Shown one piece after another: positions 44,789 to 53,403 of a stretch of 64,000 nt of DNA. Origin of the DNA: Achromobacter ruhlandii (GTDB lineage Bacteria; Pseudomonadota; Gammaproteobacteria; Burkholderiales; Burkholderiaceae_B); assembly GCF_902859695.1 (NCBI RefSeq), contig NZ_CADIJL010000003.1, forward strand, positions 248,001 through 312,000, given 5' to 3'. Every line of letters begins with the position of its first letter. The stretch's first letter is position 1. The position numbers and the translations under genes are program-made. Below the pieces are notes generated by a model that saw nothing but the letters and a program-made list of their open reading frames with translations, made no database searches and was not told the origin of the DNA.

Positions 44789-45496
44789 ATGCAGCTATCC
44801 GACTCCCTGCAACTGGCCGCGGCCTGGTTTCGCGTACTCGACGCCGAGCAGCAAGCGCGCGTTGAGCGAGACCTGTCCGTGCAGCAAGTTGCCGCCGGGT
44901 CGATCATAGAGCGCAAAGGCGAACTCGCCCAGGCTTGGATCGGCGTGCTGGCGGGCCTGGTGAAGGTGTCGGTGGGAAATGCCGAAGGCAAGGTCGCATC
45001 GCTGACCGGCGTGCCCGCGGGCGGCTGGATCGGCGAGGGCTCGCTGCTCAAGCGCGAAGTCCGCAAGTACGACATCGTGGCGCTGCGCGATTCCGTCGTC
45101 GCGCGCCTGCCGGCCGCCACTTTCGATTGGCTGCTGGACACCAGCATTCCCTTCAACCGCTACCTGCTGCACCAGCTGAACGAACGCGTCGCCCAGTTCA
45201 TCGGCAAGGCCGAATACGACCGCCTGCTGGATCCGGACGCGCGCGTGGCGCGCTGCCTGGCCGAGCTGTTCAACCCGCTGCTGTACCCCGGCATGGGCAT
45301 GCGCCTGACGATCACGCAGGAAGAGGTCGGTTACCTGGCGCGGGTCTCGCGCCAGCGTGCCAACCAGGCGCTGCGCAAGCTGGAAGAGGCCGGGCTGCTG
45401 AATGTCGAGTACGGCGCCGTGCGGGTGCTGGACCTGGACGGCTTGAAGCGCTACGGTTCCGACCGCGGGGCGCTGGAAGGCGAGCACGCCGCCTGA
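44789..45496 (+). CDS. Crp/Fnr family transcriptional regulator
   Basis: This 235-residue regulator has an N-terminal cyclic-nucleotide-type beta-roll (VQQVAAGSIIERKGELAQAW, GWIGEGSLLKREV) and a C-terminal HTH (LTITQEEVGYLARVSRQRANQALRKLEEAGLL). It has no N-terminal Cys cluster, so it is not an oxygen-sensing Fnr, and I do not see the full set of cAMP-contacting residues. The gene is divergent from the ligase-Liv operon and is a likely regulator of it. The effector is unknown. Confidence 0.87.
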   Translation: MQLSDSLQLAAAWFRVLDAEQQARVERDLSVQQVAAGSIIERKGELAQAWIGVLAGLVKVSVGNAEGKVASLTGVPAGGWIGEGSLLKREVRKYDIVALRDSVVARLPAATFDWLLDTSIPFNRYLLHQLNERVAQFIGKAEYDRLLDPDARVARCLAELFNPLLYPGMGMRLTITQEEVGYLARVSRQRANQALRKLEEAGLLNVEYGAVRVLDLDGLKRYGSDRGALEGEHAA

Positions 45497-45663
45497 ACGG
45501 GGCCGAGACGCCTGCCTTGGGCGACACGGCGCGGGGCCCAGGCCCTTGGAGGTGTCGCCGGATACCCCCCTGCTCACCATCTTCGACGGGGCCTTCCTGC
45601 CGCAGCGCAGCACGCGAGGGGACGCCAATCGCCATGGCGGATACAAAAGCCCGGAAAAATTGC

Positions 45664-45692
45664 TTGACGATAAATAGCGCGCTATTTAATAT
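45664..45692 (+). promoter_or_regulatory. ohrR promoter with perfect palindromic operator
   Basis: A strong sigma-70-like promoter reads TTGACG (45664-45669), 17 bp, TAATAT (45687-45692). Its spacer contains the perfect 18-bp palindrome TAAATAGCGCGCTATTTA (45671-45688). The ohrR ATG follows at 45699, leaving a very short or absent leader. The layout implies tight autorepression by OhrR. Confidence 0.85.
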
Positions 45693-45698
45693 TGCACA

Positions 45699-46160
45699 AT
45701 GAAATCCAGATCCCAGCCCAAAAGCGCGTTCAACCCGCTGCTGCTAGACAGCCAGCTGTGTTTCGCCCTGTACTCGACCTCCCTGGCGATGAACAAGGTG
45801 TACCGCAAGCTGCTGCGCGGCCTGGATCTGACGTATCCACAGTACCTGGTCATGCTGGTGCTGTGGGAACGCGACGAAATCACGGTCACCGACATCGGCG
45901 AACGCCTGTTCCTGGACTCGGCCACCCTGACGCCCCTGCTCAAGCGGCTGGAAGCGGCGGGCCTGGTTACCCGGGCCCGCGCGCAGGATGACGAACGCCA
46001 GGTCATCGTCACCCTGACCCGGCAGGGCCGCGACCTGCGCAACCAGGCCGAAGCCGTGCCCCACGCCATCGCCGCAGCGGCCCAGTGTTCGCTGGAAGAG
46101 GCGCAGGGCACCATGAAGTCGTTGCACGAATTGCGGGAAAAGTTGGTCAGCAGTCTTTGA
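45699..46160 (+). CDS. ohrR: Organic hydroperoxide sensor OhrR (MarR family)
   Basis: This 153-residue MarR repressor has the peroxide-reactive Cys in [15 protein letters not shown] near residue 21 and a second Cys near residue 126 (AAQCSLEEA), as in 2-Cys OhrR proteins. [20 protein letters not shown] and the [22 protein letters not shown] follow, with the wing [14 protein letters not shown]. Organic hydroperoxide oxidises the first Cys, and the repressor leaves DNA. It is followed by ohr, and the half-site TAAATAGC recurs in the 154-bp gap between them. Confidence 0.92.
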   Translation: MKSRSQPKSAFNPLLLDSQLCFALYSTSLAMNKVYRKLLRGLDLTYPQYLVMLVLWERDEITVTDIGERLFLDSATLTPLLKRLEAAGLVTRARAQDDERQVIVTLTRQGRDLRNQAEAVPHAIAAAAQCSLEEAQGTMKSLHELREKLVSSL

Positions 46161-46208
46161 TTCGCAGTCTTTGCGGAGGATGATGGCAATCGCTGTCATT
46201 CCCGGTTA

Positions 46209-46240
46209 TAAATAGCGAACGATGTAATCGTGTGCTATCA
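46209..46240 (+). promoter_or_regulatory. Second OhrR-type operator before ohr
   Basis: The half-site TAAATAGC (46209-46216), identical to the arm of the perfect ohrR palindrome, is followed 17 bases later by GCTATCA (46234-46240). The arms are further apart than in the first operator, so this may be two half-sites or a weaker site. It lies about 75-105 bp before the ohr start. Confidence 0.55.
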
Positions 46241-46314
46241 AATCAGTAAGGGTCGAAGCGGGAACGTTCCCGTCAGCCCGGCAGTCCCTCACCTTCATCC
46301 AAAAGGAAAGCACC

Positions 46315-46743
46315 ATGTCCATCGAAAAAGTCCTCTACCGCGCCCACGCCCACGTCACCGGCGGCCGTGAAGGCACTGGCGTCTCCAGCGACGGCAACCT
46401 GAACGTCAAGCTGACCACCCCGAAGGAACTGGGTGGCGCCGGCGCGGCCGGCACCAACCCCGAGCAGCTGTTCGCCGTCGGCTACTCCGCCTGCTTCATG
46501 GGCGCCATGAAGTTCGTCGCCGGCCGCGACAAGATCGCCATGCCCGCCAACGCCACCATCGACGGCTCGGTCGGCATCGGTCCCATCCCCACCGGTTTCG
46601 GCATCGAAGCCGAACTGAAGATCTCGCTGCCCGGCATGGACCGCGCCGAAGCCGAAAAACTCGTCGCCGCCGCCCACATCGTCTGCCCCTACTCGAACGC
46701 CACCCGCGGCAACATCGACGTCACCCTGACCATCACCGTCTAA
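46315..46743 (+). CDS. ohr: Organic hydroperoxide resistance protein Ohr
   Basis: This 142-residue thiol peroxidase reduces organic and lipid hydroperoxides. The two catalytic Cys are in [17 protein letters not shown] and [13 protein letters not shown], with the conserved [14 protein letters not shown]. An AAAGGAAAG ribosome site precedes ATG 46315. It is controlled by the adjacent OhrR and ends in a strong terminator. Confidence 0.95.
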   Translation: MSIEKVLYRAHAHVTGGREGTGVSSDGNLNVKLTTPKELGGAGAAGTNPEQLFAVGYSACFMGAMKFVAGRDKIAMPANATIDGSVGIGPIPTGFGIEAELKISLPGMDRAEAEKLVAAAHIVCPYSNATRGNIDVTLTITV

Positions 46744-46772
46744 GCAAAGCGCGCGTCCCGCGCGCCAAAAGC

Positions 46773-46810
46773 AAAGGCAGGATTGCGCCAAGCGCAATCC
46801 TGCCTTTTTT
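46773..46810 (+). terminator. Rho-independent terminator of ohr
   Basis: A 16-bp perfect stem (AAAGGCAGGATTGCGC and its complement) with a CAA loop ends in a run of six U. It lies 30 bp beyond the ohr stop codon. The stem's A-rich start makes it possibly active on the other strand too, but there is no gene to serve there. Confidence 0.95.
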
Positions 46811-46900
46811 CATCCGCCCCACTCCCAAGAACAGGCGGCCCACCAAGCCGTCCGTCACCCGCGCGCAGCGTCATCCGCCAACGCAAAACCAGCGCGTAAG

Positions 46901-46933
46901 CCCAAAAAGGCCGCCCGCGCGGCCGCCTTTGGG
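46901..46933. repeat. Intergenic palindromic hairpin
   Basis: Outer arms CCCAAA and TTTGGG enclose inner arms GCCGC and GCGGC with small mismatched spacers. It resembles a rho-independent terminator stem without a clear U-run and may be a REP-like element. Confidence 0.45.
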
Positions 46934-47027
46934 CGGGCCCCGCAAGATCTTCAGCGAGAGCACCCGCGGCCAAAGCATGCCAAGCACACGGCTAACCCCG
47001 GCAACGCAGGAATCAGAACAATCGCGA

Positions 47028-47193
47028 GCACGGCGGGGCGGCGGGCGGTGGCGGGCGGGGCGTGTAGATGCGCCCGAGGGAATCTGAAGGAACAGCCGAA
47101 GGCTGTGACGAAGATGACGAAGGGGCAGTCCGGAGCGAACGCTCCGGACCGCAATCGTAGCCCCGCCCGCCACCGCCCGCCGCCCCGCCGTGC
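47028..47193. repeat. 34-bp perfect inverted repeat element (~166 bp)
   Basis: Bases 47028-47061 and 47160-47193 are exact reverse complements over 34 bp (left arm begins GCACGGCGGGGCGGCGGGCG). The 98-nt interior has two further hairpins: ACAGCC-GAA-GGCTGT near 47092-47106 and GTCCGGAGC-GAAC-GCTCCGGAC near 47128-47149. The whole segment would fold as a cruciform or a three-hairpin RNA. It has the form of a MITE or other mobile repeat; no target-site duplication is obvious. Confidence 0.75.
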
Positions 47194-47229
47194 GTCTCAA
47201 GAACTCAATCCCACGCAACAACAAAAAAA

Positions 47230-47952
47230 CTAATGCCCCCCACCAAGATAAGCCGCCACCACAGCCGGATCATGCTTCAACTTCTCCGCACTCCCATGCA
47301 CAGAAATCCGCCCATTCTCCAACACATACCCATAATCCGCGACATTCAACGCCGCCGCCGCAAACTGTTCGACCAGCAACATCGTCACCCCTTCATCCTT
47401 GAGCCGCGCGATGATCCGGAAAACCTCCTCCACCAGGATCGGCGCCAACCCCATCGACGGCTCATCCAGCAACACCAGCTCCGGATTCAGCATCACCGCC
47501 CGCGCCATCGCCAGCATCTGCTGCTCGCCGCCAGACAGCGTTCCCGCCAACTGATCGCGCCGTTCCTTCAGCCGAGGAAACAGATCCATCGCCCGCCCCA
47601 GGTCCGCCTGCACGTCGCCCTTGGGCCGGCTCCCCGTCAACCGGGGAAATGCGCCCAGCAGCAGATTGTCGGTGACGGAAAGCGTAGGAAACACCCGCCG
47701 CCCTTCCGGCGAATGCGCCAACCCCAGCCGCGCGATCCGATGCGACTCCAGCCCGTCGATGCGCTTGCCACCCAATGTGACCTCGCCCGCGGTCGGCCGG
47801 ATCATCCCCGACAGCGCCCGCATCGTCGTCGTCTTGCCGGCCCCGTTCGAGCCGATCAGCGTCACCACCTTGGCCTTCGGGACCTCCATGCTGATGCCGT
47901 GCAGCACCTTCACCTTCCCGTAGCCCGCTTCCAGATTCTTGATCGATAGCAT
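47230..47952 (-). CDS. livF: ABC transporter ATP-binding protein, LivF type
   Basis: This 240-residue ATPase has Walker A VVTLIGSNGAGKTTTMRAL, signature LSGGEQQMLAMARAV, Walker B LVLLDEPSMGLAP and LivF-type VEQFAAAALNVADYGYVLENG. AAGGAC precedes ATG 47952. It ends the second Liv operon and follows the fused permease-ATPase by 16 bp. With the fused protein's ATPase domain it completes the pair of nucleotide-binding subunits. Confidence 0.93.
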   Translation of the reverse strand: MLSIKNLEAGYGKVKVLHGISMEVPKAKVVTLIGSNGAGKTTTMRALSGMIRPTAGEVTLGGKRIDGLESHRIARLGLAHSPEGRRVFPTLSVTDNLLLGAFPRLTGSRPKGDVQADLGRAMDLFPRLKERRDQLAGTLSGGEQQMLAMARAVMLNPELVLLDEPSMGLAPILVEEVFRIIARLKDEGVTMLLVEQFAAAALNVADYGYVLENGRISVHGSAEKLKHDPAVVAAYLGGGH

Positions 47953-47968
47953 GTTGTCGTCCTTGGCG

Positions 47969-49894
47969 TCAGGCGGGCGCGCCGCCCAGATACGCCTCGA
48001 TAACCTTGGCGTTGCTCTGCACTTCGTTGGGCAGCCCCTCGGCGATCTTCTGGCCGAAGTCCAGCACCGACACGGTGTCACATACTCCCATCACGACGTC
48101 CATGTGGTGCTCGATCAGGATCAGCGTGATGCCGTGGTCGCGCACCTTGCGGATGATGGCCAGCAGCTCGACGATGTCGGGCGCCGTCAGGCCGGCCGCC
48201 GGCTCATCCAGCAGCAGCAATTGCGGATCCAGCGCCAGCGCGCGGGCGATCTCCAGCAACCGCTGCTTGCCGTAGGGCAGGTTGCGCGCCTCCTCGTTGG
48301 CCATGCTGTCCAGCCCGACGAACTCCAGCAGCGCCAGCGCGCGGGCGCGGGCGCCTTGCTCCTCGCCTTTCCACTTGGACGTGCGCAGCGCGATGCCCGC
48401 CAGCCCGGTGGTGAACGTATGGTGCAGGCCCACCAGCACGTTCTCCAGCGCCGTCATTTCGCCGAACAGTTGCACGTTCTGGAATGTGCGGGCGATGCCG
48501 GATGCGGCGATGTCGGCCGGCGCCAGCCCCACCAGCGACTTGCCCGAGAACTCCACCGAACCGGCCGTCGGCACGTAGATGCCGGTCAGCACGTTCATCA
48601 TGGTGCTCTTGCCGGAGCCGTTCGGGCCGATCAGCCCGTGGATGGTGCCGCGCTTGATGGTCAGGTCGACCTGGTTGAGCGCCTTCAGGCCGCCGAACTG
48701 CATCAGCACCTGCTTGGCCGCCAACAGGGTCTCGCCCTGGCCGCGCGCGCTTTCGGGCACGACCGCCTCCTGCTCCTTGACCAGGTCCTTTTTGACCGAC
48801 AGCGCCGCGCGGCGGGTCGAGAAGAACAGGTTGCGCACGAAGCCGACGATGCCGTCGGGCAGGTAGTACACGACGAACAGGATCATGGCGCCGAAGATCG
48901 TCAGGCGCCAGTCGGTCACCGCGTCCAGCCAGTAGGAGAACACCGCCAGCAGGATGGTGCCGACCACCGGCACCGCCACCCGGCGGGCCTCGGTGCGGCC
49001 CTTGGAGATGGCGATGGCGCTGCCCACCGTCACCAGGATCGCCACGCCCAGCGCGATCAGGCGGAAGGTGCCGATGTCGTCCAGCATCTTGGGCAGCAGC
49101 ACGATGATCGACGCGCCCAGCAGCGCGCCGGTGCGGCTCTTGCGTCCGCCCATGATGATGGCCAGCAGGAACAGGATGGTCAGTTCGAAGTTGTAGGTGT
49201 TGGGCGAGATGTACTGCTCGGAATACGAGTACAGCGCGCCCGCCAGGCCGGCGAAGCCGGCGCTGATGACGAAGGCGAACACCTTGTGCCGGTAGACCGA
49301 CACGCCCATGCAGTCCGACGCGATCGGGCTGTCGCGCAGGGCCTCGAACGAGCGGCCCAGGTGCGACTTGAGGATGCGGTGCACCACGATCAGCGACAGC
49401 ACCAGCAACGCCGCCACCAGCCAGAAGTACTCGCTCTTGGTCAGGATGTGTCCGCCGATCGACGGCTTGGGGATCTTGATGCCGAGCGGGCCTTCGGTCA
49501 TGAAGGTCATCTCGTTGATCAGGATCTGGATGATGGTGCCGAACGCCAGCGTCACCATCGCCAGATACGGACCGGTGACCCGCAGCGCCGGCAGCGCCAG
49601 CACCGCGCCGAACGCCGCCGCGATCAGGATGGCCGCCGGCAGCGTCACCCAGATCGGCATCTGCAGATGGAAGAACAGCACGCCGGCCACGTACGAGCCG
49701 ATGCCGAACAGGCCGGCGTGGCCCAGCGACACCTGGCCGGTATAGCCCACCACGATATCGAGCCCGAACAGCAGGATCGAATAGATCATGATGGTTTCGA
49801 TCAGGTGCAGGTAGTACGTGTTGGTCACGCCCAGCGGCACGGCGGCCAGGCAGGCCACGGCCACAATGGATAGCAGAAGGTGCAGGGGTTTCAT
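47969..49894 (-). CDS. Fused ABC permease-ATPase (LivM-LivG)
   Basis: This 641-residue fusion has an N-terminal LivM permease (about 1-360), with GLDIVVGYTGQVSLGHAGLFGIGSYVAG and LGRSFEALRDSPIASDCMGVS. After a charged linker comes a C-terminal LivG ATPase (about 390-641) with Walker A LIGPNGSGKSTMMNVL, GIARTFQNVQLF, LPYGKQRLLEIARAL, Walker B LLLLDEPAAGLT and EHHMDVVMG. Such fusions occur in several proteobacterial Liv operons and keep the two subunits in equal amounts. It starts 3 bp after the livH stop. Confidence 0.94.
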   Translation of the reverse strand: MKPLHLLLSIVAVACLAAVPLGVTNTYYLHLIETIMIYSILLFGLDIVVGYTGQVSLGHAGLFGIGSYVAGVLFFHLQMPIWVTLPAAILIAAAFGAVLALPALRVTGPYLAMVTLAFGTIIQILINEMTFMTEGPLGIKIPKPSIGGHILTKSEYFWLVAALLVLSLIVVHRILKSHLGRSFEALRDSPIASDCMGVSVYRHKVFAFVISAGFAGLAGALYSYSEQYISPNTYNFELTILFLLAIIMGGRKSRTGALLGASIIVLLPKMLDDIGTFRLIALGVAILVTVGSAIAISKGRTEARRVAVPVVGTILLAVFSYWLDAVTDWRLTIFGAMILFVVYYLPDGIVGFVRNLFFSTRRAALSVKKDLVKEQEAVVPESARGQGETLLAAKQVLMQFGGLKALNQVDLTIKRGTIHGLIGPNGSGKSTMMNVLTGIYVPTAGSVEFSGKSLVGLAPADIAASGIARTFQNVQLFGEMTALENVLVGLHHTFTTGLAGIALRTSKWKGEEQGARARALALLEFVGLDSMANEEARNLPYGKQRLLEIARALALDPQLLLLDEPAAGLTAPDIVELLAIIRKVRDHGITLILIEHHMDVVMGVCDTVSVLDFGQKIAEGLPNEVQSNAKVIEAYLGGAPA

Positions 49895-49897
49895 CGA

Positions 49898-50770
49898 TTA
49901 CACCTTCTTGATCGCGGTCTTGCCGAACAGGCCGGCGGGCTTGAAGGTCAGTACGAGCAGCAGCAGGACCAGTCCCGGCACGTCTTTGTACCCCGTCGAA
50001 AGATAGAAACCGGTGGTGGTCTCGGCGATCCCCAGGATCAGGCCGCCCACCACCACGCCCATGCCGCTGGACAGGCCGCCGATGATGGCGACCGCGAAGG
50101 CCTTCAGGCCCAGCACCGCGCCCATGGTGGCGCCGGTCAGCGTCAGCGGCGCCACCAGCACGCCCGCGAAGGCGGCGGTCAGCGACGACAGGGCATACGA
50201 AAACGTGATCACCATGCCAGTGTTGATGCCCATCAGGCCGGCGGCGTCGCGGTCATTGGAGGTGGCGACGAAGGCCTTGCCATAGATGGATTTGCGGTTG
50301 AACACTTCCACCAGCAGCATCATCGCCAGCGCGCCGAACACCACCAGCAGCTCCATCGGCAGCACGTTGGCGCCCAGCACCTGGATCGGCGCCTCGGGCA
50401 GCGGCGAGGGAAAGCGCAGGTCGTCGCGGCCCCAGACATTCTCGGCCACGTTCTTGAAGATGATGCCCAGCGCGATCGTGGCCATGATCCAGCCGAACTC
50501 CGACCGCGTCTTGATGGCCGGCCGCACGCCGACCCGCTCGACCAGCACGCCTTGCGCGAAGCCGAAGATGCAGACGATGGGAATCATGACCCAGTAGTTC
50601 ACGCCCAGTCCGACCAGCGTGAGCCCGACCAGCGCGCCCAGCATCAGGGCTTCGCCCTGGCCGAAGTTCAGGGTGCCGGATGTGGCGAAGGTGAGCTGGT
50701 ATCCGAACGCGATGACGGCATAGATCATGCCTAGCGCGATACCGCTATAGATAAGCTGTAGAAGAATCAT
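49898..50770 (-). CDS. livH: ABC transporter permease, LivH type
   Basis: This 290-residue permease has GMIYAVIAFGYQLTFATSGTLNFGQGEALM at its N-terminal half and the EAA-like loop YGKAFVATSNDRDAAGLMGINTG. It ends with TFKPAGLFGKTAIKKV. It lies 142 bp after the substrate-binding protein gene on the minus strand and overlaps nothing. It pairs with the permease half of the downstream fusion to import branched-chain or similar amino acids. Confidence 0.93.
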   Translation of the reverse strand: MILLQLIYSGIALGMIYAVIAFGYQLTFATSGTLNFGQGEALMLGALVGLTLVGLGVNYWVMIPIVCIFGFAQGVLVERVGVRPAIKTRSEFGWIMATIALGIIFKNVAENVWGRDDLRFPSPLPEAPIQVLGANVLPMELLVVFGALAMMLLVEVFNRKSIYGKAFVATSNDRDAAGLMGINTGMVITFSYALSSLTAAFAGVLVAPLTLTGATMGAVLGLKAFAVAIIGGLSSGMGVVVGGLILGIAETTTGFYLSTGYKDVPGLVLLLLVLTFKPAGLFGKTAIKKV

Positions 50771-50912
50771 GGTATGTGTCGTGAGGCGCTGTGTTCCGTC
50801 CCAACCCCCTTGGGCAGAACGCTGTTGTCAGGCGACTGCATGCCGGCGCCCCGCGCACCGGGACGCCGGCGGCGGCGGCCGGGCAGCCGCCGCCGCATTG
50901 CTGCGGACGAAC

Positions 50913-52076
50913 CTAGTTGGCCTTGACCACGCGGCCGCCCTTGACCTCGCCGATGACCACTTCCTTGGCGGTGATCGCGTCGTGGTTGTCGTGGGTGAAG
51001 GGCTTGTTGTAGGTCATCACCACGCCTTCGACGGGCGTCTGCAGGTTCTCGAGCGCTTCACGGATCTTCGGGCCGTCCGTGGAGTTGGCCTGCTTGATGG
51101 CCGCGGCCAGCAGGAAGATCGAGTCATAGCCCTGGGCCGCCGACACCGGCGAGTCGATGCGGTTGTTCTTGGGCTTGAATTTGGCCAGGTAGGCGTCGAT
51201 GAACGCCTTGCGCTTGGGCGTGTCCGGGTCCTGGATGAAGGTCTGCGGCATGCGCGCGCCTTCGCCATTGGCGCCGGAGTTGTCGATGTAGTTGGCCATC
51301 GACAGCGTCCAGCTGCCGATGATCGGCACCTTCCAGCCCAGCTTGGCCATGCCGTTGGCGATCTGCGCCAGCTCGGGGCCGATGCCGTAGGTCAGCACGG
51401 CTTCTGCGCCCGCGGCCTTGGCCTTGAGCAGCTGGGCCGTCATGTCGACGTCCTTGATGTTGAACTTCTCGACGGCGACCGGCTTGATGCCCTTGGCGTC
51501 CAGGGCCTTTTCCAGGTCCTCGCGGCCGAGCTGGCCGTAGTTGGTCGAGTCGGCCAGGATCGCGACCTTCTTGAAGCCGCGGCGCGTGATGGCTTCTTCG
51601 ACGATCATCGGCGCCTGGATGCTGTCGTGCGCCGCGTTGCGGAACACGTAGTTGTCCGGGTATTCCGGCGCCTTGAACTGGTGCGTGATGACGCTGCCGG
51701 TGGCGACGTTGTTGAACACCGGGATCTTGGCGTCCTGGTAGAAGCGCTGCGAGGCCAGCGCCACGCCGGTGTTGATGTAGCCGACCGTGGCCGTGACCTG
51801 TTCCTTGTTGATCAGCTCCTGGGCGATCTGCACGCCGCGTTCGTTCTTGGCTTCGTCGTCGCGCTCCACCGCGACCAGTTGCCGGCCGAGCACGCCGCCG
51901 CTCTTGTTGATTTCCTCGATGGCCAGGCGCACGCCGTCGCGCATGCTGACGCCCATGGAGGACGAGCCCCCGGTGTAGGGACCGGCCACGCCGATCTTGA
52001 TGGGGTCGGCGGCGTAGCCCGCGGCCGATACGGCAAAAGCAAGGGTTCCTGCAAGCAGCTTCAAACGAAAATCCAT
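50913..52076 (-). CDS. livK: ABC transporter periplasmic binding protein, LivJ/LivK type
   Basis: This 387-residue binding protein has a signal peptide ending AAGYAAD. It shows KIGVAGPYTGGSSSMGVSMR, then DDEAKNERGVQIAQELI, VGYINTGVALASQRFYQD, KVAILADSTNYGQLGREDLE and AQGYDSIFLLAAAIKQ, all LivK hallmarks. It is the first gene of the livK-livH-livMG-livF operon. Leucine/isoleucine/valine is the default ligand guess, but ligand type cannot be read from this sequence. Confidence 0.92.
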   Translation of the reverse strand: MDFRLKLLAGTLAFAVSAAGYAADPIKIGVAGPYTGGSSSMGVSMRDGVRLAIEEINKSGGVLGRQLVAVERDDEAKNERGVQIAQELINKEQVTATVGYINTGVALASQRFYQDAKIPVFNNVATGSVITHQFKAPEYPDNYVFRNAAHDSIQAPMIVEEAITRRGFKKVAILADSTNYGQLGREDLEKALDAKGIKPVAVEKFNIKDVDMTAQLLKAKAAGAEAVLTYGIGPELAQIANGMAKLGWKVPIIGSWTLSMANYIDNSGANGEGARMPQTFIQDPDTPKRKAFIDAYLAKFKPKNNRIDSPVSAAQGYDSIFLLAAAIKQANSTDGPKIREALENLQTPVEGVVMTYNKPFTHDNHDAITAKEVVIGEVKGGRVVKAN

Positions 52077-52409
52077 GGATGTCTCCGTTGTAATTAGTAG
52101 AACTGCGTGGAAAACCGTGTGCCGGCGCCAGGCGGCGAGGAAAGAGGTTGGTGGCGCGCTCCTGTGTTGCGTGTTGTGACTGTCTGCTTAATCGCTTACG
52201 CGAATCTGACCGCGCGGGGTTTTTCCGCGTAAATACCTAGTACGGGCGCAAGGGTGCCGGACCCGGGCGCTGCGATGCAGCATCCGATGGGAAAGGATCG
52301 GGCAACGCCATGACGCGGCGCCTGCCTCCGGCGCGCGGCCACGTTCGGCGCATCCTAGCCAGCGATGCGCCATGGCGCGCGGAATTTCCTTCCGCCCGGG
52401 ACTGGAAAT
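52077..52409. promoter_or_regulatory. Upstream region of the livK operon
   Basis: No gene is supported in this 333-bp stretch between livK and the LysR regulator gene. It should hold the livK promoter on the minus strand. I note the inverted pair TTACGCG (52196-52202) / CGCGTAA (52226-52232), about 120-155 bp from the livK start, as a candidate regulator site. The half nearest the LysR gene is GC-rich and featureless. Confidence 0.4.
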
Positions 52410-53351
52410 TTATTCCGGCTTGGCTGGCAGGCCGCGCGGCCACTGGGATGCGCGTTCGCAGACCTCCGCCAGCCATAGGGAAAACGCTTGGGCCGCGCCG
52501 CCGGGCGGGCGCGAGATTTCGGTGCACAGGTGGTACTGGGATTCACCCGGTGTTTCGATGTCGAGCACGCGCAGCAATTTGCCTTCGTCGAGCCATTCGG
52601 CGGCGAGCGTGCGGCGGGTCAAGGCGATGCCCTGGCCGGCGCGGGCCGCCGCCAGCATCATGCCCAGGTCGACCAGCCAGACGCCGCGGGCGGGCTCGGG
52701 CCAGTCCAATCCCGCCGCGGCCAGCCATGGACGCCAGGGTTCCATCGGGCAGCGCAGCAGCGCGGCGCGCGCCAGGTCCTGGGGACGGTCGAACGGGCCG
52801 TGGGCGTCGCGATAGGCCGGCGAGCACACGGCGAACACCGGGTCGGTGGTCAGCGGCCGGGCATGCAGGCCGGGGTATTTGCCGCTGCCGAAGCGGATCC
52901 AGACATCGGCGTTTGGCGGCGTGATGTCCAGGTAGGGAATGGACAGCATGATCTCCAGCTCGACGTCCGGATGGGCGGCGGTGAAACCGGGCAGGGCGGG
53001 GATCAGCACCTGGCGGGCGAAGGTGGGCGTGGACACGACCCGCAGGGGTTCGAGCTTGGGTTCGCCGCGCTTGTGCAGCGAGGCGTCCGACAGCAGGTCC
53101 AGCGCGGTGCGCACCTGCTCCAGGTATTCGCGCCCGGCGGCGCTCAGGGTGGCGCCGCGGCTGCTGCGGATGAACAGGGTGACGTCCAGCTGCGCTTCCA
53201 GCGCGGCGATGCGCTTGCCGATGGCGCTGGCGGTGACGAAGAGTTCTTCGCTGGCGCGCTCGAACGAACCGAGCCGGGCGGCCGCCTCGAAGGCCTGGAT
53301 GGCGGCCAGCGGCGGCAGGCGCACGTCTTTGGAAGGAGAGGGTCCGCGCAT
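52410..53351 (-). CDS. LysR-type regulator (GcvA-like)
   Basis: This 313-residue LTTR has the HTH PPLAAIQAFEAAARLGSFERASEELFVTASAIGKRIAALEAQL and the effector domain with RVVSTPTFARQVLIPALPGF, the GcvA-type VWIRFGSGKYPGL, and VWLVDLGMMLAAARAGQGIAL. GcvA-like regulators often control an adjacent amino-acid or catabolic gene. The nearest candidates are the monooxygenase-fold gene upstream on the same strand and livK downstream. No divergent target gene exists, which is unusual for the family. Confidence 0.88.
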   Translation of the reverse strand: MRGPSPSKDVRLPPLAAIQAFEAAARLGSFERASEELFVTASAIGKRIAALEAQLDVTLFIRSSRGATLSAAGREYLEQVRTALDLLSDASLHKRGEPKLEPLRVVSTPTFARQVLIPALPGFTAAHPDVELEIMLSIPYLDITPPNADVWIRFGSGKYPGLHARPLTTDPVFAVCSPAYRDAHGPFDRPQDLARAALLRCPMEPWRPWLAAAGLDWPEPARGVWLVDLGMMLAAARAGQGIALTRRTLAAEWLDEGKLLRVLDIETPGESQYHLCTEISRPPGGAAQAFSLWLAEVCERASQWPRGLPAKPE

Positions 53352-53403
53352 GATCGTCTGGCGGGCCGGCCATGCGCCCGACGAAAGAGTGGCAACCCGG
53401 CGA

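Larger units (their letters stand above)
46811..47229. other. Gene-free region carrying hairpin elements
   Basis: Between the ohr terminator and livF I see no gene; open frames here only translate repeats. The region holds a hairpin at 46901-46933 (CCCAAA...TTTGGG with an inner GCCGC/GCGGC) and the long inverted-repeat element at 47028-47193. Several other hairpins of the kind found in Burkholderiales intergenic space lie between. Confidence 0.6.

Noticed and set aside
46871..47224. 117-codon minus-strand ORF in the ohr-livF gap
   Set aside because: It translates the inverted-repeat element and hairpins; Arg/Pro-rich, with no recognisable family.
52196..52232. TTACGCG/CGCGTAA with a run of five T as a terminator
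   Set aside because: It lies upstream of livK with no gene ending into it, and the T-run is inside the loop, so an operator-like or chance repeat is more likely.
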